Part shown: positions 1 through 6,348 of the stretch, one piece after another
Layout: every line of letters begins with the position of its first letter
Position numbering within the stretch: the first letter of the stretch is position 1
Source: CADEDH01 sp047974625
GTDB taxonomy: Bacteria; Actinomycetota; Acidimicrobiia; Acidimicrobiales; SZUA-35
Assembly: GCA_047974625.1 (NCBI GenBank)
Contig: JBKECK010000114.1
Location: forward strand, 62,001 to 126,000
Length of the DNA: 64,000 nt
Direction: 5' to 3'
The notes under the pieces: generated by a model
What the model saw: only the letters and a program-made list of their open reading frames with translations
Told to the model about the DNA's origin: nothing
Database searches by the model: none
Translations under genes and position numbers: made by a program

Positions 1-1
1 A

Positions 2-781
2 GACGAGCCCCACGCCGACGCCGAGCACTTCCGTCGCCTCCACGTGATCGTGGGCGACTCCAACCTGAGCGAGTACACCACCTTCCTCAAGATGGGCTCG
101 ATGGCGGTCCTGCTGCGCATGGTCGAGGACCCGTCCTGTGTGTTGCGGGACATGACCCTGGAGAACCCGATCCGGGCCATCCGGGAGATCAGCCACGACC
201 TCACCCTGGAGCGCAAGGTCCGCCTGGCCAACGGGCGGGAGGCGTCGGCCCACGAGATCCAGTCCGAGTACCTGATGCGGGCCCTGCGCTATGCCGAGAC
301 GAAGGGCTTCCCCGACGACGAGATGCGGGCTCTGCGGATGTGGGAGCACGTCATGACCCAGCTGGAGTGCGATCCCTTCCGCCTCGGCCGGGAGCTCGAC
401 TGGGTTATCAAGTACAACCTGATCGAGGCGTACCGGGCCAAGCACGGCCTGTCGCTCGGGAATGCCCGGGTGGCCCTGCTCGACCTCCAGTATCACGACG
501 TCCGCCGGGATACCGGCCTCTACTACAAGCTCCAGGAGCGGGGCCGAGTGGAGCGTACTCTGACCGACGACCAGATGAACGACGCCGTCAACATCCCGCC
601 CCAGACCACCCGGGCCAAGCTGAGGGGCGACTTCATCCGGCGGGCCAAGGAACGCAAGCGGGACTACACCGTCGACTGGGTCCACCTGAAACTCAACGAC
701 CAGGCCCAGCGCACGGTCCTGTGCAAGGATCCGTTCCGCTCCAGCGACGAACGGGTGGCCAAGCTCATCGCTAGCCTCTAG
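2..781 (+). CDS. pafA: Pup--protein ligase PafA, C-terminal part
   Basis: This gene is cut by the window's left edge; 259 residues are visible in a frame open from base 2. PafA attaches the ubiquitin-like protein Pup to lysines of proteasome substrates using ATP. The visible part begins DEPHAD and carries the family block RRLHVIVGDSNLSE, then NPIRAIREISHD and the C-terminal block VDWVHLKLNDQAQRTVLCKDPF. These agree closely with the Mycobacterium PafA C-terminus as I remember it and fit PafA better than the deamidase Dop. The N-terminal catalytic half lies outside the window. pafB and pafC follow on the same strand, as in mycobacteria. Confidence 0.95.
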   Translation, partial: DEPHADAEHFRRLHVIVGDSNLSEYTTFLKMGSMAVLLRMVEDPSCVLRDMTLENPIRAIREISHDLTLERKVRLANGREASAHEIQSEYLMRALRYAETKGFPDDEMRALRMWEHVMTQLECDPFRLGRELDWVIKYNLIEAYRAKHGLSLGNARVALLDLQYHDVRRDTGLYYKLQERGRVERTLTDDQMNDAVNIPPQTTRAKLRGDFIRRAKERKRDYTVDWVHLKLNDQAQRTVLCKDPFRSSDERVAKLIASL

Positions 782-814
782 CTCGGCCCGGGCCCCCGGA
801 GGGCCGACGCCCGG

Positions 815-820
815 TACCTT
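815..820 (+). promoter_or_regulatory. Candidate -10 box of pafB
   Basis: The hexamer TACCTT lies about 45 nt before the TTG start of pafB. Initiation about 7 nt downstream would give a leader near 38 nt that includes the GGAGG ribosome site at 855-859. No good -35 box is visible. Confidence 0.35.
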
Positions 821-864
821 AGGCGGCGAGACGTCACCAGCGGATCATCGGGCAGGAGGCCGCG

Positions 865-1809
865 TTGAGTAAACTCGAACGGCTGCTGAACCTCACCGCG
901 GTCCTGTTGGACACCCGTCGTCCCCTCAGCGCCGAGGAACTCCGGCGCCGGGTCGAGGGTTACCCCCCGCCCGGGGTGGCGTTCCACCGCACCTTCGAGC
1001 GGGACAAGGACGATCTGCGGGTGCTCGGCATCCCCTTGCGGGTGGAACGGGTGCCGGGAACCGACCCGGCGGTCGACGGGTACCGGATCGACCCCGACGA
1101 GTACTACCTGCCCGACCCCGGGCTGGAACCCGACGAACTGGCCGCTCTCCACCTCGCCTCCCTGTCGGTCCGGACCGACTCCCTAGCCGAGCCGACCGAA
1201 GCCCTGTGGAAGCTCGGGGGTGGGGGTACCCCGCGCCCCGACGGGATCGACCGGTCCCTGGCCATCGTGGCCGCCGATCCGGCCCTCGTGCCCCTGTTCC
1301 AGGCCGTCGTCGACGGCCGGTCGGTCGGCTTCCGCTACAAGGCCGAGGACCGCGCCGTGGATCCCTGGCGACTCGACTACCACCGGGGACGCTGGTACCT
1401 CACCGGTTACGACCACGCCCGGAACGAGGAGCGCAACTTCCGGTTGGACCGCATCGAGAGCGACGTCGCCACCGGTGGACCCCGGACTCAGGAGCCTCCG
1501 GTGCGGTTGGCCGGCGGGCCGCGGTCGCCGTGGGAGCTCGGAGCCGACGAGCCGACCATGGCCGAGCTGGTGGTCGACGCCGACCATGTGGCCTCGGCGG
1601 CCGCCCAGCTCGGACCGGACGTCGAACGGCTGGACGGGGCGGACGGCTCGGCCCGGTTCGTGGTCCCCGTAGTCAACTTTGACGGCTTTCGGACCTTCCT
1701 GTTCGGCCTGCTCGACCACGCCGAACTGGTGGCTCCGGCCGACTGGCGTGACGACGTGGTCGCCTGGTTGGAACAGATCGCCTCGGTCCGCCCCGGGGCG
1801 GCCCCGTGA
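865..1809 (+). CDS. pafB: WYL-domain transcriptional regulator PafB
   Basis: The 314-residue protein has an N-terminal winged-helix part (about residues 1-60) and a WYL domain with GRWYLTGYD near residues 174-182, followed by FRLDRI. In mycobacteria PafB and PafC act together as an activator of the LexA-independent DNA-damage response; they are co-transcribed with pafA but are not needed for pupylation. The TTG start is preceded by GGAGG at 855-859. The gene overlaps pafC by 4 bp (GTGA), so the two are probably translationally coupled. Confidence 0.9.
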   Translation: MSKLERLLNLTAVLLDTRRPLSAEELRRRVEGYPPPGVAFHRTFERDKDDLRVLGIPLRVERVPGTDPAVDGYRIDPDEYYLPDPGLEPDELAALHLASLSVRTDSLAEPTEALWKLGGGGTPRPDGIDRSLAIVAADPALVPLFQAVVDGRSVGFRYKAEDRAVDPWRLDYHRGRWYLTGYDHARNEERNFRLDRIESDVATGGPRTQEPPVRLAGGPRSPWELGADEPTMAELVVDADHVASAAAQLGPDVERLDGADGSARFVVPVVNFDGFRTFLFGLLDHAELVAPADWRDDVVAWLEQIASVRPGAAP

Positions 1810-2783
1810 ACCGCCGGATCGCCGCTCCGGAACGGATGCGGCGGGTGCTGGCCGTGGTGCCGTGGATCGTGGCCAATCCGGGGCACACCGTGGAGGAGAT
1901 CGCGGCCCGGTTCGGGCTCGGCCCGGCCGAGCTCCTCGACGACCTCAATGTCGTCTACCTGGTCGGCCTTCCGCCCTATTCGCCCGACGCCCTGATCGAC
2001 GTCGAGATCGACCCTGAAGGTCGGGTGACCATCCGCCTGGCCGACTACTTCTCCCGCCCCCTACGGCTCAGCCCGGCCCAGGGGCTGGCCGTGCTGGCCT
2101 CCTCCGAGGGGCTGGCCTCCCTACCCGGTCAGGACCCGGACGGGGCCCTCGGGCGCGCCCTCGACAAGCTGGCCGCCGCCCTCGGGGTGGACAACCACGA
2201 CCCGATCGACGTCCACCTCGGTTCGGCCGCGCCCGCAATGCTCGACGACCTGCGCCGGGCCGTCGCCGAACAGCGCCAGGTCGATCTGACCTACTATTCC
2301 TACGGCCGCGACCACCGCTCGGACCGCCGGGTCGACCCGTGGCGGGTGTTCGCCGACTCGGGCGCCTGGTACCTCCAGGGCTGGTGCCACCAGGCCGGCG
2401 GGGAGCGCATCTTCCGGGTCGACCGGATCGAAGCGATCGAGCGGGTCGATGACGCCGTCACCCGGTTCCCGCCCACCGGCGGGGATCCCGGGGCCACCGG
2501 GGCCGGCCCGGGGACCTTCCACCCGGCCCCCGACGCCCCCACGGTTGTGTTGCGCCTGGCCCCGGCAGCGTCCTGGGTGGCTGAGGCGTACCCGGTGACC
2601 GTACTGGAGCACCGGGTCGACGGCTCCCAGGACGTCGAACTGGTGGTGAGCGCCGTCCCCTGGCTGGAGCGGCTGCTGCTGCGGGCCGGTCCCGCGGCCC
2701 GGGTGATCGCCGCCGACGGGGTGCCCCGGGCCGAGGGCTTGGCCGCCGACGCCGCCCGCCGGGTGCTGAAGCGCTACCGGTGA
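1806..2783 (+). CDS. pafC: WYL-domain transcriptional regulator PafC
   Basis: The 325-residue protein is the partner of PafB and shares its layout: an N-terminal helix-turn-helix region (about residues 8-60) and a WYL domain with GAWYLQGWCHQ near residue 185, followed by FRVDRIEAIE. PafB and PafC form a heteromer or fusion in other Actinobacteria and sense DNA damage through the WYL domains. The GTG start lies inside the pafB stop (4-bp overlap). The C-terminal region (about 240-325) is the usual WYL C-terminal extension. Confidence 0.9.
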   Translation: MNRRIAAPERMRRVLAVVPWIVANPGHTVEEIAARFGLGPAELLDDLNVVYLVGLPPYSPDALIDVEIDPEGRVTIRLADYFSRPLRLSPAQGLAVLASSEGLASLPGQDPDGALGRALDKLAAALGVDNHDPIDVHLGSAAPAMLDDLRRAVAEQRQVDLTYYSYGRDHRSDRRVDPWRVFADSGAWYLQGWCHQAGGERIFRVDRIEAIERVDDAVTRFPPTGGDPGATGAGPGTFHPAPDAPTVVLRLAPAASWVAEAYPVTVLEHRVDGSQDVELVVSAVPWLERLLLRAGPAARVIAADGVPRAEGLAADAARRVLKRYR

Positions 2784-2812
2784 GGTGGACGGCTTCACGG
2801 AGCTGGCCGAGC

Positions 2813-2818
2813 TAGCCT
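2813..2818 (+). promoter_or_regulatory. -10 box for leaderless signal peptidase transcript
   Basis: TAGCCT is followed after 8 nt by an in-frame GTG at 2827. This TANNNT-to-start spacing is that of leaderless actinobacterial genes and is the reason for preferring 2827 over the upstream GTG at 2785. Confidence 0.45.
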
Positions 2819-2826
2819 GGACGGTA

Positions 2827-3513
2827 GTGCTTCGACCTTCCGCCGGCGACGTTCCCGATCGAAAGGGCTCCGACCCGGGCTCGGATCATCCGGCCCCGGA
2901 CGGTGGAGTGGTTCCCGACGAGGAGTACCTCGACGAGTACTTCGAACCCGACGTCTTCTCCTCCGACGACGAGCGCTTCTACGACACCACTTCCGCGGTC
3001 ACCCGCAACGCCCTCGAGTGGGCGGTCGTACTGGTGGGGGCGGTACTCGTCGCACTCCTGATCCGCCTGCTGGTCTTCCAGGCCTTCTACATCCCGTCGG
3101 AGTCGATGGAGACCACCCTCATGACCAACGATCGGGTCCTGGTCAACAAGATCAGCTACCGGCTCCACGACGTCAACCGGGGCGACGTGGTGGTGTTCCT
3201 CCGGCCCGAGAACGATCCGGGCGAGATCCGGGACCTCATCAAGCGGGTCATCGGCCTTCCCGGCGAGACGATCGAGGGTCGGGACAACGCCATCTACATC
3301 GACGGGCTGAGGCTCGACGAGCCGTACCTCGACGCCGGCGTGGTCATCGACGACTTCGGGCCCCTGCGCGTCCCCGAAGGGCAGGTCTTCGTGATGGGGG
3401 ACAACCGCGCTCATTCGGCCGACTCCCGGGTGTTCGGTCCGATCGACACCGACCGGATCGTCGGCCGCGCCTTCGTCCTGATCTGGCCCCTCGGCCGGTT
3501 CGGCTCGCTGTAG
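2827..3513 (+). CDS. lepB: Signal peptidase I
   Basis: Type I signal peptidase, which cleaves signal peptides of secreted proteins at the outer face of the membrane. Family blocks are PSESMETTL (catalytic Ser of ESM, about residue 93), IKRVIGLPGE (catalytic Lys, about residue 139) and the C-terminal MGDNRAHSADSR. One membrane helix (about residues 60-82) precedes the catalytic Ser, after an acidic Pro/Asp-rich cytoplasmic tail. The start at 2827 gives 228 aa and rests on the TAGCCT box; an upstream GTG at 2785, one base after pafC, is also possible and would give 242 aa. Its position between pafC and the tat genes puts two export functions close together. Confidence 0.92.
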   Translation: MLRPSAGDVPDRKGSDPGSDHPAPDGGVVPDEEYLDEYFEPDVFSSDDERFYDTTSAVTRNALEWAVVLVGAVLVALLIRLLVFQAFYIPSESMETTLMTNDRVLVNKISYRLHDVNRGDVVVFLRPENDPGEIRDLIKRVIGLPGETIEGRDNAIYIDGLRLDEPYLDAGVVIDDFGPLRVPEGQVFVMGDNRAHSADSRVFGPIDTDRIVGRAFVLIWPLGRFGSL

Positions 3514-3534
3514 GGCCCCCGAGGCCGGCGAGGC

Positions 3535-4236
3535 CTAGGCCAGGCCGAACTCTCGGGCCACGGCCTGGAGCCGGTCGGCCTGATCGGAGACCACCAGGTC
3601 GACACCGGCGGCGATCGTGGCCGCGATCTCCCGTTCGTGGATCGGGTCGATGGCCACGGCGGCCAGCTCGAACCGGTGGGCCAGGGCGACCAGGCCGCTG
3701 CCCCACTCCCGGTGGGGGAAGGCTAGGCCCCGTACTCCGGTGCTGCGCAGCCGGGCCGCCCGCGGTTCGGCCCGCTCGTCGAGACCTCGCACCGACGGGG
3801 CCTGGCTGATCAGACGAAGCCCGCAGCGGGGAGCCCACTCGATCAGGTCGCCCAGGTCGGGACCGGTGAGCCATATGGCCTCCTCGGCGTCCGGGGCGAC
3901 GGAGCGGACGGTGTCCAACACGGCGGAGATCGCATCACCCTCGCAGGCCAGCACCACCTCGGCGTCCCGTTCCACCAGGCCGGCCAGGACGGGGGCGAGG
4001 TCAGGGATGGTGCCGGGGAGATCGCCCCGATCGACCGAACCCAGTGACCGCGGCCGCCAGCGGGATCCGATCCGAGCCCGGGGCGACACCACCACCGTCC
4101 CGTCCGCGGTGACCCGGCACGGCAGCCAGGCCCCGTCGATACCGGTGGCAGGCCATCGCCGGACGTCCTCCTCCACGGTGGAGGAGTCCCCACCCGGTCG
4201 GGCGATGGTTCGGGTGGCGGCCTGGGGGTCGGTCAT
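3535..4236 (-). CDS. Degenerate glycerophosphodiester phosphodiesterase-like protein
   Basis: The 233-residue protein keeps the GDPD barrel pattern: a start like TIARPGG, a central DGTVVVSPRARIG and a C-terminal GVDLVVSDQADRLQAVAREF that mirrors the family's last strand and helix. The catalytic positions look lost. The usual HRG is ARPG, the metal-binding E-x-D becomes L-P-C, and the HD after DG-x-x-VV is SP. No signal peptide is visible. I expect a non-catalytic or ligand-binding homologue. It is convergent with lepB (21 bp between stops). A GGGAAG ribosome site precedes the ATG. Confidence 0.6.
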   Translation of the reverse strand: MTDPQAATRTIARPGGDSSTVEEDVRRWPATGIDGAWLPCRVTADGTVVVSPRARIGSRWRPRSLGSVDRGDLPGTIPDLAPVLAGLVERDAEVVLACEGDAISAVLDTVRSVAPDAEEAIWLTGPDLGDLIEWAPRCGLRLISQAPSVRGLDERAEPRAARLRSTGVRGLAFPHREWGSGLVALAHRFELAAVAIDPIHEREIAATIAAGVDLVVSDQADRLQAVAREFGLA

Positions 4237-4354
4237 CGCTTCCCAGCATGGCAGCCGACCGGTCTGGTTTGCTCAAGACCGCGAGGGCCGGTGCCGAACG
4301 TAGTGGGGTACTGGAGATGCCCCCATCCCGGGGCCAGGAGGTCACTGGCAGGTC

Positions 4355-4684
4355 ATGGCTACGATTCGTGCGAGCTGTTCCGACTGCGGCGACGTTGAGC
4401 TGACCACTGGCGATGTTCAGGTCCGGATATGTGATCACGATAATGCCGGCACCTATTCGTTCCGCTGCCCCCACTGCGAGATGACGGTGGTTAAGCCGGC
4501 CGAACCCCGGACCATCGATCTGCTGATTGCTTCTGGTGTTGCCTATCAGACCTGGTCCCTGCCGGCGGAGCTGAACGAACGCAAGGTGGGCGAGCCGATC
4601 ACCCACGACGACCTGCTCGACTTCCACGACCTTCTCGCCGACGATTCCCGTTTCAGCGAGTGTCTGGCCGAGCTCACCGGTTGA
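4355..4684 (+). CDS. Small zinc-ribbon protein of unknown function
   Basis: The 109-residue protein carries two Cys pairs, CSDC (residues 8-11) and CPHC (about 38-41), spaced as in a zinc ribbon, followed by an acidic helical C-terminus (DDLLDFHDLL). I do not recognise a named family; similar short zinc-ribbon proteins are common in Actinobacteria. Codon use is less GC-biased than in neighbours (gct, gtt, gat codons). It is a single gene with its own upstream region, and no partner is evident. DNA or RNA binding is possible but not shown. Confidence 0.6.
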   Translation: MATIRASCSDCGDVELTTGDVQVRICDHDNAGTYSFRCPHCEMTVVKPAEPRTIDLLIASGVAYQTWSLPAELNERKVGEPITHDDLLDFHDLLADDSRFSECLAELTG

Positions 4685-4849
4685 GCCGGCGGCGGAGCGG
4701 GGCCGGTTTCGCCACCGGTTCCCGAGAGCTGGAGTTCCGGCCAACGGGCCCCGGACGCAGTGTCGGCGGGAGCGGGACGCAGTGTCGGCCGCCCCGGCAC
4801 TGAAACCGCCCGCCTGTCTCCGGTGGGCGTGACCAGCTCCATTACGCAG
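4685..4849. other. Non-coding stretch after the zinc-ribbon gene
   Basis: Nothing coding is supported on either strand. The stretch contains the near-repeat 'gacgcagtgtcggc' at about 4753 and 4778. With the RNA candidate at 4850-5010 and the tat promoter region it forms the only gap above 300 bp in the window (4685-5107). Confidence 0.5.
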
Positions 4850-4855
4850 TAAGAT
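4850..4855 (+). promoter_or_regulatory. Candidate -10 box of the small RNA
   Basis: TAAGAT is close to TATAAT and has a weak -35-like GTGACC at 4829-4834, 15 nt upstream. Transcription would start near 4862, just before the first hairpin of the predicted RNA. Confidence 0.45.
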
Positions 4856-4861
4856 CGCGGT

Positions 4862-5010
4862 GAGCGTCTGATCGGCTCGACGGAGCCGATCGGGCGACGA
4901 CGGAGCCGTCCGGCGCCGGTGTCTCCCGGTTGGATCGGGCGGACAGCAAGGTTGGCCGGGAGGAACGCCCGCCGGCGCTGGTCCCCCCTAGCGCCGGCGG
5001 GTTCGTTTTT
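4862..5010 (+). ncRNA. Predicted structured small RNA, family not assigned
   Basis: About 150 nt with three stems in a row. The first is a perfect 9-bp hairpin (4870-4878 with 4883-4891, four-base loop). The second is a perfect 7-bp pairing (4923-4929 with 4956-4962) enclosing 26 nt. The third is a 12-bp intrinsic terminator ending in a T run (4968-5010). No open reading frame fits the interval. The terminator loop contains six consecutive C residues, which recalls the actinobacterial 6C RNA, but the expected second C-rich loop is missing. It could be a stand-alone sRNA or an attenuating leader of the tat operon; the separate TAGTCT box before tatA/B favours the former. Confidence 0.5.
4968..5010 (+). 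terminator. Strong intrinsic terminator
   Basis: A perfect 12-bp inverted repeat (4968-4979 with 4990-5001) with a 10-nt loop is followed by TTCGTTTTT at 5002-5010. T-rich tails are rare in this GC-rich window, so this is a convincing Rho-independent terminator on the + strand. Confidence 0.8.
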
Positions 5011-5095
5011 GGCCCGGGGGTTCGCAGTCGGCGGGGAGCGTGGGCGGTGGGGTCGGTGATGTCGCCACGAACCCCGGGGTCCGGGCGCGGCCGGG

Positions 5096-5101
5096 TAGTC
5101 T
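5096..5101 (+). promoter_or_regulatory. -10 box for leaderless tatA/B transcript
   Basis: TAGTCT ends 6 nt before the ATG of the TatA/B gene, the spacing expected of a leaderless mRNA. It lies downstream of the strong terminator, so the tat operon can be transcribed independently of the upstream RNA. Confidence 0.5.
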
Positions 5102-5107
5102 GACCCC

Positions 5108-5563
5108 ATGCTCTTCAATGTCGGCGGGCTCGAGGTGCTCGTGATCGCCGTCATCGCCCTCATCGCCGTTGGCCCCGAGCAGCTTCCCGTCGTGATCCGG
5201 AAGGTGGGACGGGTCATGGGCCAGGTCCGGACGATGGCGGGCTCGTTGCGTAGCGAGTTCATGGCCGGGGCCGGCGAGCTCGAGGACCTCCAGCGGGTGG
5301 CCGACCCAAAGGAGTGGTTCGGTGGCAGCGGCAGCGCCAACGACCCGATCATCCGCCCCGGCTACGCCGACAAGGCCGCCGCCCGTGCCGATGACGCGGC
5401 CGCCCGTGCCGGCGATGGAGCCGACCGGGCCGGTGGGGATGCGGAATCGGGGCCGATCGCCGCCGATGATCTCCTGGCTGAGCTGGACGCGGTCGATGAG
5501 GCCGGGTCCGGGTCGGACACAGACCCGCCGGCCAACCCCGACGGGCGGGGGGACCAGGCGTGA
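5108..5563 (+). CDS. tatB: Sec-independent translocase protein TatA/TatB
   Basis: The 151-residue membrane protein begins MLFNVGGLEVLVIAVIALIA, one N-terminal helix followed by GPEQLP and an amphipathic helix (about residues 27-55), the TatA/B/E layout. The Glu in GPEQLP and the long acidic Ala/Asp tail (about 80-150) resemble TatB more than TatA, but the two cannot be told apart by eye. It partners TatC in exporting folded twin-arginine proteins. The stop overlaps the tatC start by 4 bp. I see no second TatA/B gene in the window. Confidence 0.88.
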   Translation: MLFNVGGLEVLVIAVIALIAVGPEQLPVVIRKVGRVMGQVRTMAGSLRSEFMAGAGELEDLQRVADPKEWFGGSGSANDPIIRPGYADKAAARADDAAARAGDGADRAGGDAESGPIAADDLLAELDAVDEAGSGSDTDPPANPDGRGDQA

Positions 5564-6348
5564 AGGTGCCGGTACCCCGTCGCAACGGCCAGACCGCCTC
5601 CTCCGAGGTCGGTTCAGGGGACATGACCCTGATCGGCCACCTCACCGAGCTGCGCAGCCGCCTTATCCGGTGCGTCATCGCCATCACCGTCGGGGTGGTC
5701 GTCGTCTATCTGTTCAACCAGCGGATCTTCAACGTCCTCCAGGACCCCTATTGCTCGGTCCTGGTGGAGCAGGGCGACGAGTGCCGCTTTCTGATCCGGT
5801 CACCCACCGAGAGCTTCTCGGTCGTGCTGTCCATCGCCGGCTACGGCGGCCTCATCCTGGCCATGCCGGTGATCCTCTACCAGCTGGCCCGCTTCGTGCT
5901 CCCCGGGCTGTATCCCGAGGAGCGGAAGATCCTGGTGCCCTTCGTAGTGACCTCGATCCTCCTGCTCATGCTGGGGATGCTGGCCGGCTACCTGATCATG
6001 CCCCAGACCCTGCGCTGGCTGCTGTCGTTCGGGGCCGACACGTTCACCGCCCAGTTCTCCCCGCGCGACTACGTCAGCTTCCTGGTCAAGATGCTGCTGG
6101 CCTTCGGTGTCGCCGCCGAGCTCCCCCTGGTCCTGATCTTCCTCCAGGCCGTCGGGGTGGTGCAGCACTCCACCCTCAAGTCGAGCCGTCGCCTGGCTGT
6201 GGTGGTGGTAATGATCCTGGCCGCGGTGATCACGCCCACCGGTGATCCGTTCACCATGGCCGTGATCGGGATCCCGATGTACCTGTTCTACGAGATCTCG
6301 CTGCTGGTCGGGTGGTGGTTGACCCGGCGACGCCAGGCCCCCGCGTGA
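5560..6348 (+). CDS. tatC: Sec-independent translocase protein TatC
   Basis: The 262-residue, six-helix membrane protein is the signal-peptide receptor of the Tat translocase. It shows the family N-terminus GHLTELRSRLIRCV (about residues 27-40), the periplasmic SPTESFSVVL block with the conserved Glu, and a late ITPTGDPFTM loop before the last helices. The GTG start overlaps the TatA/B stop. Its stop overlaps the helY start by 4 bp, giving a coupled operon as in mycobacteria. Confidence 0.96.
   Translation: MKVPVPRRNGQTASSEVGSGDMTLIGHLTELRSRLIRCVIAITVGVVVVYLFNQRIFNVLQDPYCSVLVEQGDECRFLIRSPTESFSVVLSIAGYGGLILAMPVILYQLARFVLPGLYPEERKILVPFVVTSILLLMLGMLAGYLIMPQTLRWLLSFGADTFTAQFSPRDYVSFLVKMLLAFGVAAELPLVLIFLQAVGVVQHSTLKSSRRLAVVVVMILAAVITPTGDPFTMAVIGIPMYLFYEISLLVGWWLTRRRQAPA

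Noticed and set aside
4862..5010. Signal recognition particle 4.5S RNA or a known riboswitch as identity of the structured RNA.
   Set aside because: The SRP tetraloop region (GGAAG..AGCAGCC) is absent and no known riboswitch core could be matched. The 6C RNA similarity is only the C-rich terminator loop, so the family is left open.
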